Below the pieces are notes generated by a model, which ran no database searches, had not been told where the DNA came from, and saw only the letters and a program-made list of their open reading frames with translations. A program made the position numbers and the translations under genes. Shown here in pieces: positions 16,182-25,482 of a DNA stretch of 64,000 nucleotides (position 1 is its first letter; each line of letters opens with the position of its first letter). The stretch is from Nocardioides turkmenicus (GTDB lineage Bacteria > Actinomycetota > Actinomycetes > Propionibacteriales > Nocardioidaceae): positions 1-64,000 of the forward strand of contig NZ_JAALAA010000006.1 of the NCBI RefSeq assembly GCF_011045035.1, in the 5' to 3' direction.

Positions 16182-16979
16182 GTGTCTGAGCAGGACTACA
16201 CCGAGGAGACCGAGGTCCTCGAGACGGCCGAGGCCGCCTCCGACGTGCCTGCAGAGGCCGAGTTCGACGAGGCCGACGAGGCCGCTGACGCCGACACCTC
16301 CTTCGACGAGATCGTCGAGGGCGAGGCCCCTGAGGCCGCTGACGACGACCCGCTCGAGGCGTTCCGCCGTGAGCTGTGGGCCAAGCCGGGCGACTGGTTC
16401 GTGATCCACACCTACTCCGGCATGGAGAACCGGGTGAAGTCCAACCTGGAGAACCGCATCGTCTCCCTCAACATGGAGGACTACATCCACGAGATCGTGG
16501 TCCCCACCGAGGAGGTCCCGGAGATCAAGAACGGCCAGCGCAAGATGGTCAAGCGCACCGTTCTCCCGGGTTACGTCCTGGTCCGGATGGACCTCACCGA
16601 CGAGTCCTGGGCCGCCGTACGCCACACCCCGTCGGTCACCGGTTTCGTCGGCCACAGCCACCAGCCGGTGCCGCTGTCGATGACCGAGGTCGAGAACATG
16701 CTCGCCCCCGCCGTCGTCGCGCAGGCCGAGGCCGAGGCTGCCGCCGCCGGTGAGGCCGCGACCGCCAGCGCCGGTGCCACCGGCACCGCCAAGAAGCCGG
16801 TCGAGGTCGTCGACTTCGCCGAGGGCGACTCGGTCACCGTCGTCGACGGCCCCTTCGCCACCCTCCACGCGACCATCACCGAGCTCAACGCCGAGTCGCA
16901 GCGCGTCAAGGCTCTCGTCGAGATCTTCGGCCGCGAGACCCCGGTCGAGCTCTCGTTCAACCAGATCGAGAAGGTTTGA
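16182..16979 (+). CDS. nusG: transcription termination/antitermination factor NusG
   Basis: This 265-residue elongation factor binds RNA polymerase. A strongly acidic, Glu/Asp/Ala-rich extension of about 65 residues precedes the NGN domain ([18 protein letters not shown]... near 70-165). An Ala/Glu-rich linker of about 35 residues then leads to the KOW domain ([19 protein letters not shown], about 212-262). Both additions make it longer than the usual 180 residues, as in other actinobacteria. It starts with GTG 1 base after a GGAGCAGGA ribosome-binding region. rplK, the usual next gene, is 4.7 kb away. Confidence 0.95.
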   Translation: MSEQDYTEETEVLETAEAASDVPAEAEFDEADEAADADTSFDEIVEGEAPEAADDDPLEAFRRELWAKPGDWFVIHTYSGMENRVKSNLENRIVSLNMEDYIHEIVVPTEEVPEIKNGQRKMVKRTVLPGYVLVRMDLTDESWAAVRHTPSVTGFVGHSHQPVPLSMTEVENMLAPAVVAQAEAEAAAAGEAATASAGATGTAKKPVEVVDFAEGDSVTVVDGPFATLHATITELNAESQRVKALVEIFGRETPVELSFNQIEKV

Positions 16980-16982
16980 GCC

Positions 16983-17015
16983 TACGACCCTGCGAGCGAA
17001 GCGAGCAGGGTCGTA
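16983..17015 (+). terminator. hairpin directly after nusG
   Basis: TACGACCCTGC (16983-16993) pairs perfectly with 17005-17015 across an 11-base loop, GAGCGAAGCGA. There is no T-run. It is probably a 3' end-stabilising or termination structure for secE-nusG. Confidence 0.5.
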
Positions 17016-17094
17016 ACGCGAAAAGGTCGAGCGAGCGTCACCACTGAGCTTGCGAAGTGGAGTAAGCGGGTCGAGACCCACTTTCCCGTAACAG

Positions 17095-17131
17095 TCAGGC
17101 CCCTGCCCGCATCCGCGAGCAAGGGGCCTGA
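17095..17131. terminator. bidirectional terminator between nusG and the glycosyltransferase gene
   Basis: A 10-bp perfect stem (TCAGGCCCCT, 17095-17104, with 17122-17131) and a 17-base loop lie in the convergent gap, followed by GCATTTCCTT on the plus strand. Confidence 0.6.
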
Positions 17132-17154
17132 TGCATTTCCTTGGCTGTTCCGGG

Positions 17155-18312
17155 TCAGACCGGCGCCGGCGACGTCGAGAACCCCTGCGGATCGCTGGCC
17201 GCCGGCAACCGCACGAGAGTCTCCAAGTCGCGTACGACGGCAGCGGGCGTGATCGAAGCAGGCATCAGGAGCACGTCGATGAGCCCGTCGACGGAGTTGT
17301 CGACGGTGAACCGAGCCGCAGCGTTGATCCTGACGAGCTCGTCGACCGCGCCGAGAGCGGCAGCCGAGCGGATGCCTCGCGCCAGCGCGGCGGGGTCGTC
17401 GGGCGCGACCAGCGTGATCGAGCCGCAGTCCGTCTCGGGGAGCCCGCCGTCGTCGGAGGCGACCACGCGGCAACCTGAGTGTTGGGCCTCGATCGAGACG
17501 ATGCCGAAGGTCTCGTGCCAGTACTGGCTGTTGGAGGGCATGACGATGATGTCGTGCCGCGCCATCAACGTGGCCATCGCGCCCGGCGTGGTCCTGCGGG
17601 GCACGAGCCGCACGCTGGGATGGGCCTCGAGGACGCGCTCGATGTTGCGGCCCTGTGGCTTGTCGGCGCCGGCGGTCGTCGCCGTGCAGGTGAAGGCTCG
17701 TTCCTGACCGGTCGGGGCAAGGTCGAGCATCGCCAGCAACGTGTAGATCCCCTTCTCCGGGCTCAGCCGGCCCGCGTAGAGGATGCGGATCTCAGCCTCC
17801 TCCGCGGGTGGGCGGAACTCGGTGCTGAAGCACTGCTCGGCATACGGGTAGACGATGCTGATGGTGTCGACGTCGACATCGAGGAACTCGGCCCACAGAT
17901 GGGCCGAGAACCGGCTGGTCGCGATCAGCGATCGGTCCTGCATCGTGGCCGCGACGCGCACTCGGTCGGCGTCGGCGCCCGGAGGTGGCACGTGCAGCAT
18001 CTGGTACGCCGGTCGCTTGGTCTCCACGACGGGGAACTCGGCGACGAAGATCACCACGCCGTCCAGGTCGCCGACATCCGCGACGCGCGCCATCGAGAGG
18101 AACGGGATGTCCGTGAACTCGTCGCGGCCGTCCGTGATGCCGACTCCGATGGTGACGATATGGGCGTTGATTCCGCGGCGATTGAGCTCGCGGACATGCC
18201 CGATCGTGTAGTTCTCGGTGCCCCCGGTGCCTGCTGGCAGCGGCTGGTGTGGGTTCCAGATGAAGTAGATGGGTCCGACTGTCTTCGGACGATCGCCGTG
18301 ATACGAAGGCAT
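17155..18312 (-). CDS. glycosyltransferase, family 4 type
   Basis: This 385-residue GT-B enzyme opens with WNPHQPLPAGTGGTENY, a glycine-rich acceptor loop. The C-terminal half holds LYAGRLSPEKG (donor binding) and ETFGIVSIEAQHSGCRVVASDDGG (about 285-308), the GT4 E-x7-E signature. No membrane segment, so cytoplasmic. It lies next to the alpha-glucosidase gene on the same strand, which hints at glycogen, trehalose or exopolysaccharide metabolism; this is inference. A CAGAGT hexamer 6 bases before the ATG could be a leaderless -10. Confidence 0.8.
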   Translation of the reverse strand: MPSYHGDRPKTVGPIYFIWNPHQPLPAGTGGTENYTIGHVRELNRRGINAHIVTIGVGITDGRDEFTDIPFLSMARVADVGDLDGVVIFVAEFPVVETKRPAYQMLHVPPPGADADRVRVAATMQDRSLIATSRFSAHLWAEFLDVDVDTISIVYPYAEQCFSTEFRPPAEEAEIRILYAGRLSPEKGIYTLLAMLDLAPTGQERAFTCTATTAGADKPQGRNIERVLEAHPSVRLVPRRTTPGAMATLMARHDIIVMPSNSQYWHETFGIVSIEAQHSGCRVVASDDGGLPETDCGSITLVAPDDPAALARGIRSAAALGAVDELVRINAAARFTVDNSVDGLIDVLLMPASITPAAVVRDLETLVRLPAASDPQGFSTSPAPV

Positions 18313-18420
18313 CTGCCCACTCTGCGAGTCGCTGCCGACACCGCTGCCATGTGCTTCCGCGATGTCCGCGGCGAGCGGCAGGTGTCCTGCAGTCTTGGCC
18401 TCAGTCTAGCCGGTGAAGGC

Positions 18421-20133
18421 TCACCTCACGTAGACGCGGACTTCCCAGGGCTCGAGCCGGTCGGGATCGCGCCTGCTCGCGGGATAGTTGGCCAGCACCA
18501 GGTCGCGAGCCAAGCGGTCCTTGCGGTCGAGGGAGACCGGCTGGTCGGAGAGGTTCGCGTAGACGGTGAGAGCCGTGTCGCCCAGGTGGCGCCGGAAGGC
18601 GTAGATCTGGTCACGGCCCGTCTCCACAGCGGCGAAGTGCCCGTCCACCACGGCCGGTAGGCGATGCCGCAGCGCGATCAGGGCGCGGTAGTACTCATAG
18701 ATCGAACCCGGTACGCCACGCTGCGAGGCGACGTTCAACCAACTGTGGTTGGCATTGACGCCGATCCAGGGGCTCCCCGTCGTGAAACCGGCACCGGGCG
18801 CGGCGCTCCACTGCATCGGCGTACGTGCGTTGTCCCGGCTTCGGCGTCGCAGGGTGTCGAGCACGACGGAGACGTCCTCGCGGTGCGTACCGACCGCTCT
18901 GGCGTAATAGTCGAGCGACTCGATGTCCCGGTAGTCGTCGATGCCGGCGAACTCGGCATTGGTCATGCCGATCTCCTCGCCCTGGTAGACGTACGGTGTG
19001 CCCCGGTGCAGGTGCAGCACCGTGGCGAGCGCGGTGGCCGACTCACGCCAGTACGTGGCGTCGTTGCCGTAGCGTGAGACGACCCTGGGCTGGTCGTGGT
19101 TGTTCCAGTAGAGGCTGTTCCATCCGGTGTCGCCGAGGGCGGTCTGCCACCTCGAGAGTGTGTCGCGCAGGTCGTTCACGCTCATCCGCCGCTGGGTCCA
19201 CTTGTCGCCGTCCGCGTCCAGGGAGACGTGCTCGTACTGGAACACCATGGCCAGCTGACCGCGGTCCCGGTCGGTGAACTCGCGGGCCTGCTCGGGCGTC
19301 ACGCCCGGCATCTCGCCCACGGTGAGGTAGCTCCCCGGCCGAGGGTCGAAGACGCGGCTCTTCATCTCGGCCAGATAAGCGTGGATCCGGGGGCCGTGAC
19401 TGAAGTACGGCATGCCGTCGCCGTATCCGTCGCGGGTGAGCGGCCCGTCTGGAAGTCGGGGATCCTTGGAGATGAAGTTGATGACGTCCATCCGGAAGCC
19501 GTCGACCCCGCGATCGAGCCACCAGTCCATCATGGTGAAGACGGCCTCGCGGGTTTCCGGATTGTCCCAGTTCAGATCCGGCTGGGACGCCGAGAACAGG
19601 TGCAGGTAGTACTGACCGCGCTCCGGCGCCCACGTCCATGCCGAGCCGGCGAAGGACGAGCCCCAGTTGTTCGGCTCCGACCCGGGCTCCCCGGGCACGG
19701 TCCCTGGCCGTGCGTCCCGCCAGAAGTACCACCCGGAGGTGGCAACGTCACGGGAGCCGCGGGAGGCGAGGAACCACGGGTGCTGGTCAGACGTGTGGTT
19801 GACGACGAGGTCCATGATCAGTCTCATACCCCGCAGATGCACCGCAGCGAGCAGCCGGTCGAGGTCCTCCAGGGTGCCGAAGAGCGGATCGACGGCCTGG
19901 TAGTCGCTGACGTCGTAGCCGTTGTCCCGCTGCGGCGACCGATACACCGGGGACAGCCAGATGACATCGATCCCCAGCTCCTGGATGTGGTCCAGGTGCT
20001 CGACGATTCCGGTCAGGTCGCCGACGCCGTCACCGTCGGAGTCGGCGAAGCTGCGGGGGTAGATCTGATAGACGACTGCCGACCGCCACCACGCCTCGTG
20101 GTCCGGCGATCGACCCACGCCGGGTGTGGCCAT
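18421..20133 (-). CDS. alpha-glucosidase (glycoside hydrolase family 13)
   Basis: This 570-residue enzyme is of the oligo-1,6-glucosidase/alpha-glucosidase group. The N-terminal AVVYQIYPRSFADSDGDGVGDL is the family 13 opening. The TIM barrel carries MDLVVNHTSDQHPWF, nucleophile Asp216 (GFRMDVINF), acid/base Glu274 (VGEMPG) and the transition-state Asp347 (NNHDQPR). A beta-domain closes the protein. No signal peptide, so it would cleave imported oligosaccharides such as isomaltose or sucrose. The ATG at 20133 is preferred over one at 20160 because GAGGCGG lies 8 bases ahead. Confidence 0.88.
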   Translation of the reverse strand: MATPGVGRSPDHEAWWRSAVVYQIYPRSFADSDGDGVGDLTGIVEHLDHIQELGIDVIWLSPVYRSPQRDNGYDVSDYQAVDPLFGTLEDLDRLLAAVHLRGMRLIMDLVVNHTSDQHPWFLASRGSRDVATSGWYFWRDARPGTVPGEPGSEPNNWGSSFAGSAWTWAPERGQYYLHLFSASQPDLNWDNPETREAVFTMMDWWLDRGVDGFRMDVINFISKDPRLPDGPLTRDGYGDGMPYFSHGPRIHAYLAEMKSRVFDPRPGSYLTVGEMPGVTPEQAREFTDRDRGQLAMVFQYEHVSLDADGDKWTQRRMSVNDLRDTLSRWQTALGDTGWNSLYWNNHDQPRVVSRYGNDATYWRESATALATVLHLHRGTPYVYQGEEIGMTNAEFAGIDDYRDIESLDYYARAVGTHREDVSVVLDTLRRRSRDNARTPMQWSAAPGAGFTTGSPWIGVNANHSWLNVASQRGVPGSIYEYYRALIALRHRLPAVVDGHFAAVETGRDQIYAFRRHLGDTALTVYANLSDQPVSLDRKDRLARDLVLANYPASRRDPDRLEPWEVRVYVR

Positions 20134-20244
20134 GTGCCACCGCCTCGCGTCTGCCACCATGCCAGTGTCGAGAGTGACCTGGGCGACTGTGGCCTTGCTG
20201 CGAGCCTATCCGGAGCGCAAAGCGCTCGGGGGTGCGAGGAAGCC

Positions 20245-21444
20245 TCACGGCAGCGTGTCGATGAGCCACTCGACGTACCCGGTGATGTCGGTGACGACAC
20301 CGGGCACGGCAGCCCGGGCTTCAGTGACGGTCTTGCCGAGCAGCCGGATGCTGCAGGAGTCCACGGCACGGTTGGTGTCCCAGCCGGCGGCGAGGTCGGG
20401 GAAGCGGGAGGAGAGCTCGGCGGCGCAGATACCGCGCCGCTCGGAGATCGAGGCCCAGCTGCCGTCGTCGGACGGCGTCGGGCTGGGGGTGGGCGTGGGC
20501 GACGGGCTCGAGCTCGGCGTAGCGGAGGGCTTGGCTCCGGCGGACGGCTTCGGCGCGGTGGTGGCGGGCTTCTTCTTCCCGGGCTTCTTGTCGGTCTTCT
20601 TCCCCGCGTTCGGCCCATGGCCGGACGGGCTGGGCTCGGCATGGGCCGGGGCAGCGGCGGCGAGCTCCACGTCGTCACCGCCGTAGGGGCTGTCGGCGTA
20701 GCCCTTGGCGATCTTCAGGACCGTGGTGACGTACGCCTGGCTCTGGTTGTAGCGACTGAGCGCGGCGTGCTTCCCGCGATCGGTGGAGACGTCCTCGTCG
20801 CCCGAGCAGAGGTAGACCGCGGCGGCCAGGGCGGCGTCGTCGATGTCCTGGGGGTCGCGTACGCCGTCCCCGTCCCCGTCGACGGCGACCAACGGCCAGG
20901 TCGTGGGGATGAACTGCATCGGCCCGACGGCACGGTCGCCGCTGGGGAGCTTGTCGACGGAGCCTCCGTCGGTGTCGGGGGAGGGGTCGCCCGCGGGCGT
21001 GGTCAGCGCGGGGCCGTAGATCGGCGGTGTCGCCTTCCCCGCGGAGTCGAGCCGGCTGCTCTTCAGGCGGCCGTGGTCGGACTCGACCATCCCGACGGCG
21101 GCGAGCAGCGTCCAGTCCAGGGCGCAGGCCCTGTCGGCGGTGGTCACCACGGCGGCCGCACGCTGGTAGGCGGCCAGCGCCGGCATCGGGATGTCGCGTC
21201 CCTGCGCCATCGCGACGGCGATCGTGCCGGTCCGTGCGCCCTTGCGGGCACCCTGGGACGGAGCCGGCTCGGTGACGCTCGCGGGCTGGTCGATCACCGA
21301 GGTCGCCATGGGCTCGCCGCCGGGCAGCGTCACCGGTTCGACGGGATCGAAGCCGGCGCCGGTGCTGGCGGCGGTCCAGGCGGCCGAGAGCACGGACAGC
21401 GGCACCAGCGCGGCGAACATGGACAGACGACGTCGGTTGAACAA
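20245..21444 (-). CDS. secreted lytic transglycosylase-like protein
   Basis: This 399-residue exported protein has a signal peptide in the first 30 residues. An SLT-type domain follows, with the catalytic Glu121 in VGMVESDHGRL and the later motifs VGPMQFIPTTW and LAAAVYLCSG, as in MltB-like murein transglycosylases that cut peptidoglycan to 1,6-anhydroMurNAc. The C-terminal part is a Lys/Pro/Ser-rich linker (about 270-330) and a small domain with two Cys. Translation starts at TTG, supported by AAGGGAG 5 bases upstream. It is read away from rplK, so the two share the gap as a divergent promoter region. Confidence 0.8.
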   Translation of the reverse strand: MFNRRRLSMFAALVPLSVLSAAWTAASTGAGFDPVEPVTLPGGEPMATSVIDQPASVTEPAPSQGARKGARTGTIAVAMAQGRDIPMPALAAYQRAAAVVTTADRACALDWTLLAAVGMVESDHGRLKSSRLDSAGKATPPIYGPALTTPAGDPSPDTDGGSVDKLPSGDRAVGPMQFIPTTWPLVAVDGDGDGVRDPQDIDDAALAAAVYLCSGDEDVSTDRGKHAALSRYNQSQAYVTTVLKIAKGYADSPYGGDDVELAAAAPAHAEPSPSGHGPNAGKKTDKKPGKKKPATTAPKPSAGAKPSATPSSSPSPTPTPSPTPSDDGSWASISERRGICAAELSSRFPDLAAGWDTNRAVDSCSIRLLGKTVTEARAAVPGVVTDITGYVEWLIDTLP

Positions 21445-21679
21445 CTGAGCTCCCTTTGTAAATCCCCGGGGGAGTATGTCAGGACGATGTGGCGGACGTC
21501 ATGAAGAGGGGTCCGGTCAGTGAACCCGCACCTGCGCCGGACCCGGGCCTGTCGCTGATTTCGTGGAACCGACCTCGATCACCGACAATTGACCGGTTGC
21601 GAGAGCAACACAGCAGGTGGCAGAGGCCGAAACGTACGAACGGCTTCGTCATGACCACGAGAAGGAAGAGATCTCAAGA
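21445..21679. other. divergent intergenic region and rplK leader
   Basis: It has no coding potential. The rplK side contains GTTGC-GAGA-GCAAC (21596-21609), a 5-bp stem with a GNRA loop, and TTGACC (21590-21595) as the best -35 match. No convincing -10 follows at 17 bases. GAAGGAAGAG just before 21680 is the rplK ribosome-binding site. A leader target for ribosomal protein L1 would be expected here but I cannot identify it. Confidence 0.35.
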
Positions 21680-22108
21680 ATGCCTCCGAAGAAGAAGATC
21701 GCAGCGCTCGTCAAGGTGCAGCTGCAGGCCGGCTCCGCGACCCCGGCCCCGCCGGTCGGTACCGCGCTCGGTCCGCACGGCGTCAACATCATGGAGTTCT
21801 GCAAGGCGTACAACGCCCAGACCGAGTCCATGCGCGGCAACGTCGTCCCCGTCGAGATCACCATCTACGAGGACCGCTCGTTCACCTTCATCACGAAGAC
21901 CCCGCCGGCCGCTGAGCTGATCAAGAAGGCCGCCGGCCTGAAGAAGGGCTCGTCCGTCCCGCACAAGGACAAGGTCGGCAAGCTGACCAAGGACCAGGTG
22001 CGCGAGATCGCGACCACCAAGCTGCCCGACCTCAACGCGAACGACATCGACGCCGCGATGAAGATCGTCGAGGGCACCGCCCGCTCCATGGGCGTCACCA
22101 CCGACTGA
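21680..22108 (+). CDS. rplK: 50S ribosomal protein L11
   Basis: At 142 residues it has exactly the usual length. The opening [27 protein letters not shown] and the C-terminal RNA-binding part with [27 protein letters not shown] are diagnostic. L11 binds the GTPase-associated centre of 23S rRNA and is needed for RelA activation. The start at 21680 has GAAGGAAGAG upstream. It is followed by rplA after 62 bases as in most bacteria, but it is separated from nusG by three minus-strand genes. Confidence 0.97.
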   Translation: MPPKKKIAALVKVQLQAGSATPAPPVGTALGPHGVNIMEFCKAYNAQTESMRGNVVPVEITIYEDRSFTFITKTPPAAELIKKAAGLKKGSSVPHKDKVGKLTKDQVREIATTKLPDLNANDIDAAMKIVEGTARSMGVTTD

Positions 22109-22170
22109 TACGTGGGAGAGCCGCGCTGGCTCGCTAACCACATCTCCTCTTAACTACCGAAGGAATCACC

Positions 22171-22887
22171 ATGCAGCGCAGCAAGACCTACCGCGCGGCG
22201 TCGGAGACGTTCGACAAGAACGAGCTCTACGCCCCGCTGGCCGCGATCAAGATCGCCAAGGGCTCCAGCAAGAAGAAGTTCGACGAGACCGTTGACGTCG
22301 TCATGCGTCTCGGCGTCGACCCCCGTAAGGCCGACCAGATGGTGCGCGGCACCGTCAGCCTGCCCCACGGCACCGGTAAGACGATGCGCGTCATCGTCTT
22401 CGCCGCTGCTCCGGACAAGGCCGAGGCCGCTCGTGCCGCCGGTGCGGACGTCGTCGGTGGCGACGACCTCATCGAGAAGGTCTCCGGTGGCTGGCTCGAC
22501 TTCGACGCCGTCGTCGCGACCCCCGACATGATGGGCAAGGTCGGTCGTCTCGGCCGCGTGCTCGGCCCCCGCGGCCTCATGCCGAACCCGAAGACCGGCA
22601 CCGTCACCCCGGACCCGGCCAAGGCCGTCTCCGACATCAAGGGCGGCAAGATCGACTTCCGGGTCGACCGTCACGCCAACCTTCACTTCATCATCGGCAA
22701 GGCCTCCTTCTCCGAGGCTCAGCTCGCTGAGAACTACGCCGCTGCTCTCGAGGAGGTGCTTCGTCTGAAGCCGTCCTCCTCCAAGGGCCGCTACCTGAAG
22801 AAGGTCACCCTCTCGACCACCATGGGCCCCGGTGTCCAGGTCGACCCCAACCGCATCAAGAACGTTGCGGTCGAGGACGAGGCCTGA
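22171..22887 (+). CDS. rplA: 50S ribosomal protein L1
   Basis: At 238 residues this matches the L1 family along its whole length, including [44 protein letters not shown] and the closing [15 protein letters not shown] segment. L1 forms the mobile stalk near the E site and represses its own operon by binding the mRNA leader. It is followed by a strong hairpin terminator, so rplKA forms a two-gene unit here. Confidence 0.97.
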   Translation: MQRSKTYRAASETFDKNELYAPLAAIKIAKGSSKKKFDETVDVVMRLGVDPRKADQMVRGTVSLPHGTGKTMRVIVFAAAPDKAEAARAAGADVVGGDDLIEKVSGGWLDFDAVVATPDMMGKVGRLGRVLGPRGLMPNPKTGTVTPDPAKAVSDIKGGKIDFRVDRHANLHFIIGKASFSEAQLAENYAAALEEVLRLKPSSSKGRYLKKVTLSTTMGPGVQVDPNRIKNVAVEDEA

Positions 22888-22903
22888 GCCTCTCTGACCA
22901 ACC

Positions 22904-22941
22904 CATCGAGCGCCGTTGCCCCCGGGCAGCGGCGCTCGATG
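22904..22941 (+). terminator. terminator of the rplK-rplA operon
   Basis: A 17-bp stem (22904-22920 with 22925-22941, one G-U) is closed by a CCCG loop and followed by CATTTGTG. Confidence 0.75.
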
Positions 22942-23037
22942 CATTTGTGCGCTGCGCACGTCAGGTTTCTGTTCCTCCGGCACTGCCCACCGGGTCCGCG
23001 GCCTCCTACTGTCGGGAGGTCGACGAAAGGAACATCG

Positions 23038-24612
23038 GTGTTCAGACTTCGCGTCCTCCTCCCTGCGCTCGTCTCAGCGGCGGTCACCATGACCGGCCTC
23101 ACCGGCGCGGCGGCGGCCCCATCCGACACATCCGACACATCCGACACGGTCATCGCGACCGACAAGGGCGTGGTCCGGGGACTCGCCCACGACGGCTACC
23201 GCACCTTCCAGGGCATTCCGTACGCAGCGCCGCCCATCGGCGAGCGGCGCTGGCAGGCTCCGGCGCCGGCTGCCCGGTGGTCCGGAGTGCGGGGGGCCAC
23301 CGAGCCGGGCAGCCAGTGTGCGCAGATCGCCCCGGCGTACGGGGGAGGGACGACGTACGTCGAGGACTGCCTGTTCCTCAACGTCTTCGTCCCGGACCGG
23401 CCGGTGAAGCGGAAGCTGCCGGTGATGGTGTGGTTCCACGGCGGCGGCAACACCACCGGGTCGAGCTCGAACTACGACGCGAGCAAGCTGGCCGTCCAGG
23501 GAGATGTCGTCGTGGTGACCGCCAACTACCGCCTCGGCGCGATCGGCTGGCTCGCGCACCAGCAGCTGGACGGAGCGTATGAGTCCGGCAACTACGGCCT
23601 GCTCGACCAGCAGGCCGCGCTGAGGTGGGTGCAGCGCAACATCGGTGCGTTCGGCGGCAACCGCGGCAACGTGACGGTCTTCGGGGAGTCCGCCGGCTCG
23701 ATCGACACCTGTGCCCAGATCGCCTCGCCGGCTGCTGCCGGGCTGTTCCACAAGGCGATCCCGCAGAGCGGCTCCTGTGCCGCGCCCGCCCGGACCGACG
23801 CCGGTGCGGAAGCCGAGGGGCAGCGACTGGCGGCCGCGGTGGGCTGCGGGGACGTCGCTGACGTGGCGGACTGTCTGCGGGCCACGCCGGTCAAGGATCT
23901 GATCGAGGCGTTCGCTGCCGCGCGGCTCAACGCAGGTCCGGTCGTCGGTGACCCACGTGTCCTGCCGCGCACCTACCCCGACGCGATCGCGTCGGGGCGG
24001 TTCAACCGGGTCCCGGTGATGCACGGGTCGACCCTGGACGAGATGCGCCTCTACGTCGGCCTCGAATATCCCCAGCCGATCACCGCGCAGAAGTACGAAG
24101 AGGTCGTACGCAGCACCTACGGCCCCGCGGCCGACGCCGTCCTCGCGCTCTACCCGGCCGATGCCTACGACGACCCGCGCCACGCACTGGCCGCGATCCG
24201 CACCGACTCCGCCGGTGCGCTCTCGACCTGCGCCCACCAGGATGCGTTCCGGCTGCTCACCGATGCCGGGGTGAACGTCTTCGCCTACCAGTTCGCCGAC
24301 CGGGGCGCGCCGCCGCTGATCGACCTGCCGGGATACGACGAGGGTGCCGAGCACGCCACCGAGCTGACGTACCTCTTCCCGGGTCTGCTCGGTGAGCTCG
24401 ACGAGGCACAGACAGAGCTGTCCGACACGATGGTCTCCTACTGGACGTCGTTCGCCCACCACGGTCGTCCGGCCGATCCGGGTGCGGCGCGTTGGCCCGC
24501 GTTCCGGCGCTCCGGCGACGTGCTCCAGCTGGCTCCGGGCGAGGGTGGAATTCGTCTGGTGGACACCGTCGAGACGAGCAACTGTTCCTTCTGGGACGGC
24601 ATTCTCGGCTGA
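23038..24612 (+). CDS. secreted carboxylesterase (type B)
   Basis: This 524-residue alpha/beta hydrolase of the carboxylesterase B/cholinesterase family has a signal peptide ending near residue 27 (TGAAAA), followed by three S-D-T repeats. The oxyanion loop is HGGG (134-137), the nucleophile Ser218 (FGESAGS), the acid Glu335 (GSTLDE) and the base His439 (EGAEHATEL). It would hydrolyse carboxylic esters outside the cell. The GTG at 23038 is preferred because GAAAGGA lies 6 bases ahead; the frame is open further upstream. A single-gene unit between rplA and an amino acid transporter, ended by its own hairpin. Confidence 0.88.
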   Translation: MFRLRVLLPALVSAAVTMTGLTGAAAAPSDTSDTSDTVIATDKGVVRGLAHDGYRTFQGIPYAAPPIGERRWQAPAPAARWSGVRGATEPGSQCAQIAPAYGGGTTYVEDCLFLNVFVPDRPVKRKLPVMVWFHGGGNTTGSSSNYDASKLAVQGDVVVVTANYRLGAIGWLAHQQLDGAYESGNYGLLDQQAALRWVQRNIGAFGGNRGNVTVFGESAGSIDTCAQIASPAAAGLFHKAIPQSGSCAAPARTDAGAEAEGQRLAAAVGCGDVADVADCLRATPVKDLIEAFAAARLNAGPVVGDPRVLPRTYPDAIASGRFNRVPVMHGSTLDEMRLYVGLEYPQPITAQKYEEVVRSTYGPAADAVLALYPADAYDDPRHALAAIRTDSAGALSTCAHQDAFRLLTDAGVNVFAYQFADRGAPPLIDLPGYDEGAEHATELTYLFPGLLGELDEAQTELSDTMVSYWTSFAHHGRPADPGAARWPAFRRSGDVLQLAPGEGGIRLVDTVETSNCSFWDGILG

Positions 24613-24628
24613 CGTCCGACCACCTCGA

Positions 24629-24660
24629 ATGGCCCGCCGCCCCGAGGGGTGGCGGGCCAT
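24629..24660 (+). terminator. terminator after the carboxylesterase gene
   Basis: ATGGCCCGCC (24629-24638) pairs perfectly with 24651-24660, and the interior GCCCC/GGGGT extends the stem. No T-run follows. Confidence 0.6.
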
Positions 24661-24677
24661 CGGCGTCTAAAGCGTCG

Positions 24678-24683
24678 TAGAGT
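24678..24683 (+). promoter_or_regulatory. -10 element, leaderless promoter of the amino acid ABC operon
   Basis: TAGAGT lies 7 bases before the ATG at 24691. Confidence 0.55.
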
Positions 24684-24690
24684 TCGGCGC

Positions 24691-25482
24691 ATGAATCTGC
24701 GGAAGCTCGCTGCTGCCCTGACCGTTCCCTCCCTCGGGCTGGCGCTCGCCGCCTGTGGTGGCGGCGAGGAGGGTGGCACCTCCCCGTCGGGTGCGAAGCT
24801 GGTGAAGGCCGACACCCTGACCATCTGCACGCACCTGCCCTACAAGCCGTTCGAGTTCAACGAGGGCGGCGAGGTCGTCGGCTTCGACATCGACGTGCTC
24901 AAGATCGCGGCCGACGCCGAGAAGCTCGAGACCGAGGTCGTCAACATCGGATGGGAGACCATCGTCTCCGGCGAGGCGCTCAACTCCGGCAAGTGTGACG
25001 TCGCCGCCGGCGCGATGACGATCAACGAGGAGCGGGAGAAGGTCATGGACTTCACCGAGCCTTACTTCGAGGCGACCCAGGCGCTGCTGGTCAAGAAGGG
25101 CGCCGGCTACGCCTCGCTCGACGACCTGGCCGGCAAGACCATCGCCGTCCAGGAGGCGACCACCGGAGCCGACTACGTCAAGGAGAACGCTCCGAAGGAC
25201 GCCAAGATCATCACGCTCGAGGACTCCGCGCTGATGATGCAGGCGGTCAAGTCCGGCAAGGCCGACGCCGGTGTCAACGACAACGGCCTGCTCTACGACT
25301 TCGTCAAGTCCAACACGGACATGGAGATCACCAGCGAGTTCCAGACCGGTGAGGCGTACGGCTTCACGGTCAAGAAGGGCGGCAACGACAAGCTGCTCGA
25401 GGTGCTCAACAAGGCGATCAACGACAAGGCCGCCTACGACAAGGTCTACACCAAGTGGTTCGGGGAGGCTGCCGCGCAGTGA
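24691..25482 (+). CDS. polar amino acid ABC transporter, substrate-binding lipoprotein
   Basis: This 263-residue solute-binding protein of family 3 has a lipobox LAAC (Cys at about 22), followed by a Gly/Glu linker. The two-lobed domain opens with LTICTHLPYKPFEF and contains VGFDIDVLKIAA and the ligand-region segment AGAMTINEEREKVMDFTEPYF, typical for binders of Glu, Gln, His, Arg or cystine. The start is fixed by the -10 element 7 bases upstream. Its last bases overlap the permease start (GTGA). Which amino acid is bound cannot be determined from the sequence alone. Confidence 0.9.
   Translation: MNLRKLAAALTVPSLGLALAACGGGEEGGTSPSGAKLVKADTLTICTHLPYKPFEFNEGGEVVGFDIDVLKIAADAEKLETEVVNIGWETIVSGEALNSGKCDVAAGAMTINEEREKVMDFTEPYFEATQALLVKKGAGYASLDDLAGKTIAVQEATTGADYVKENAPKDAKIITLEDSALMMQAVKSGKADAGVNDNGLLYDFVKSNTDMEITSEFQTGEAYGFTVKKGGNDKLLEVLNKAINDKAAYDKVYTKWFGEAAAQ

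Noticed and set aside
20133..20245. A small gene between the alpha-glucosidase and the transglycosylase
   Set aside because: The short frames here are shadows and lack a ribosome-binding site; the gap is simply the upstream region of the glucosidase gene.
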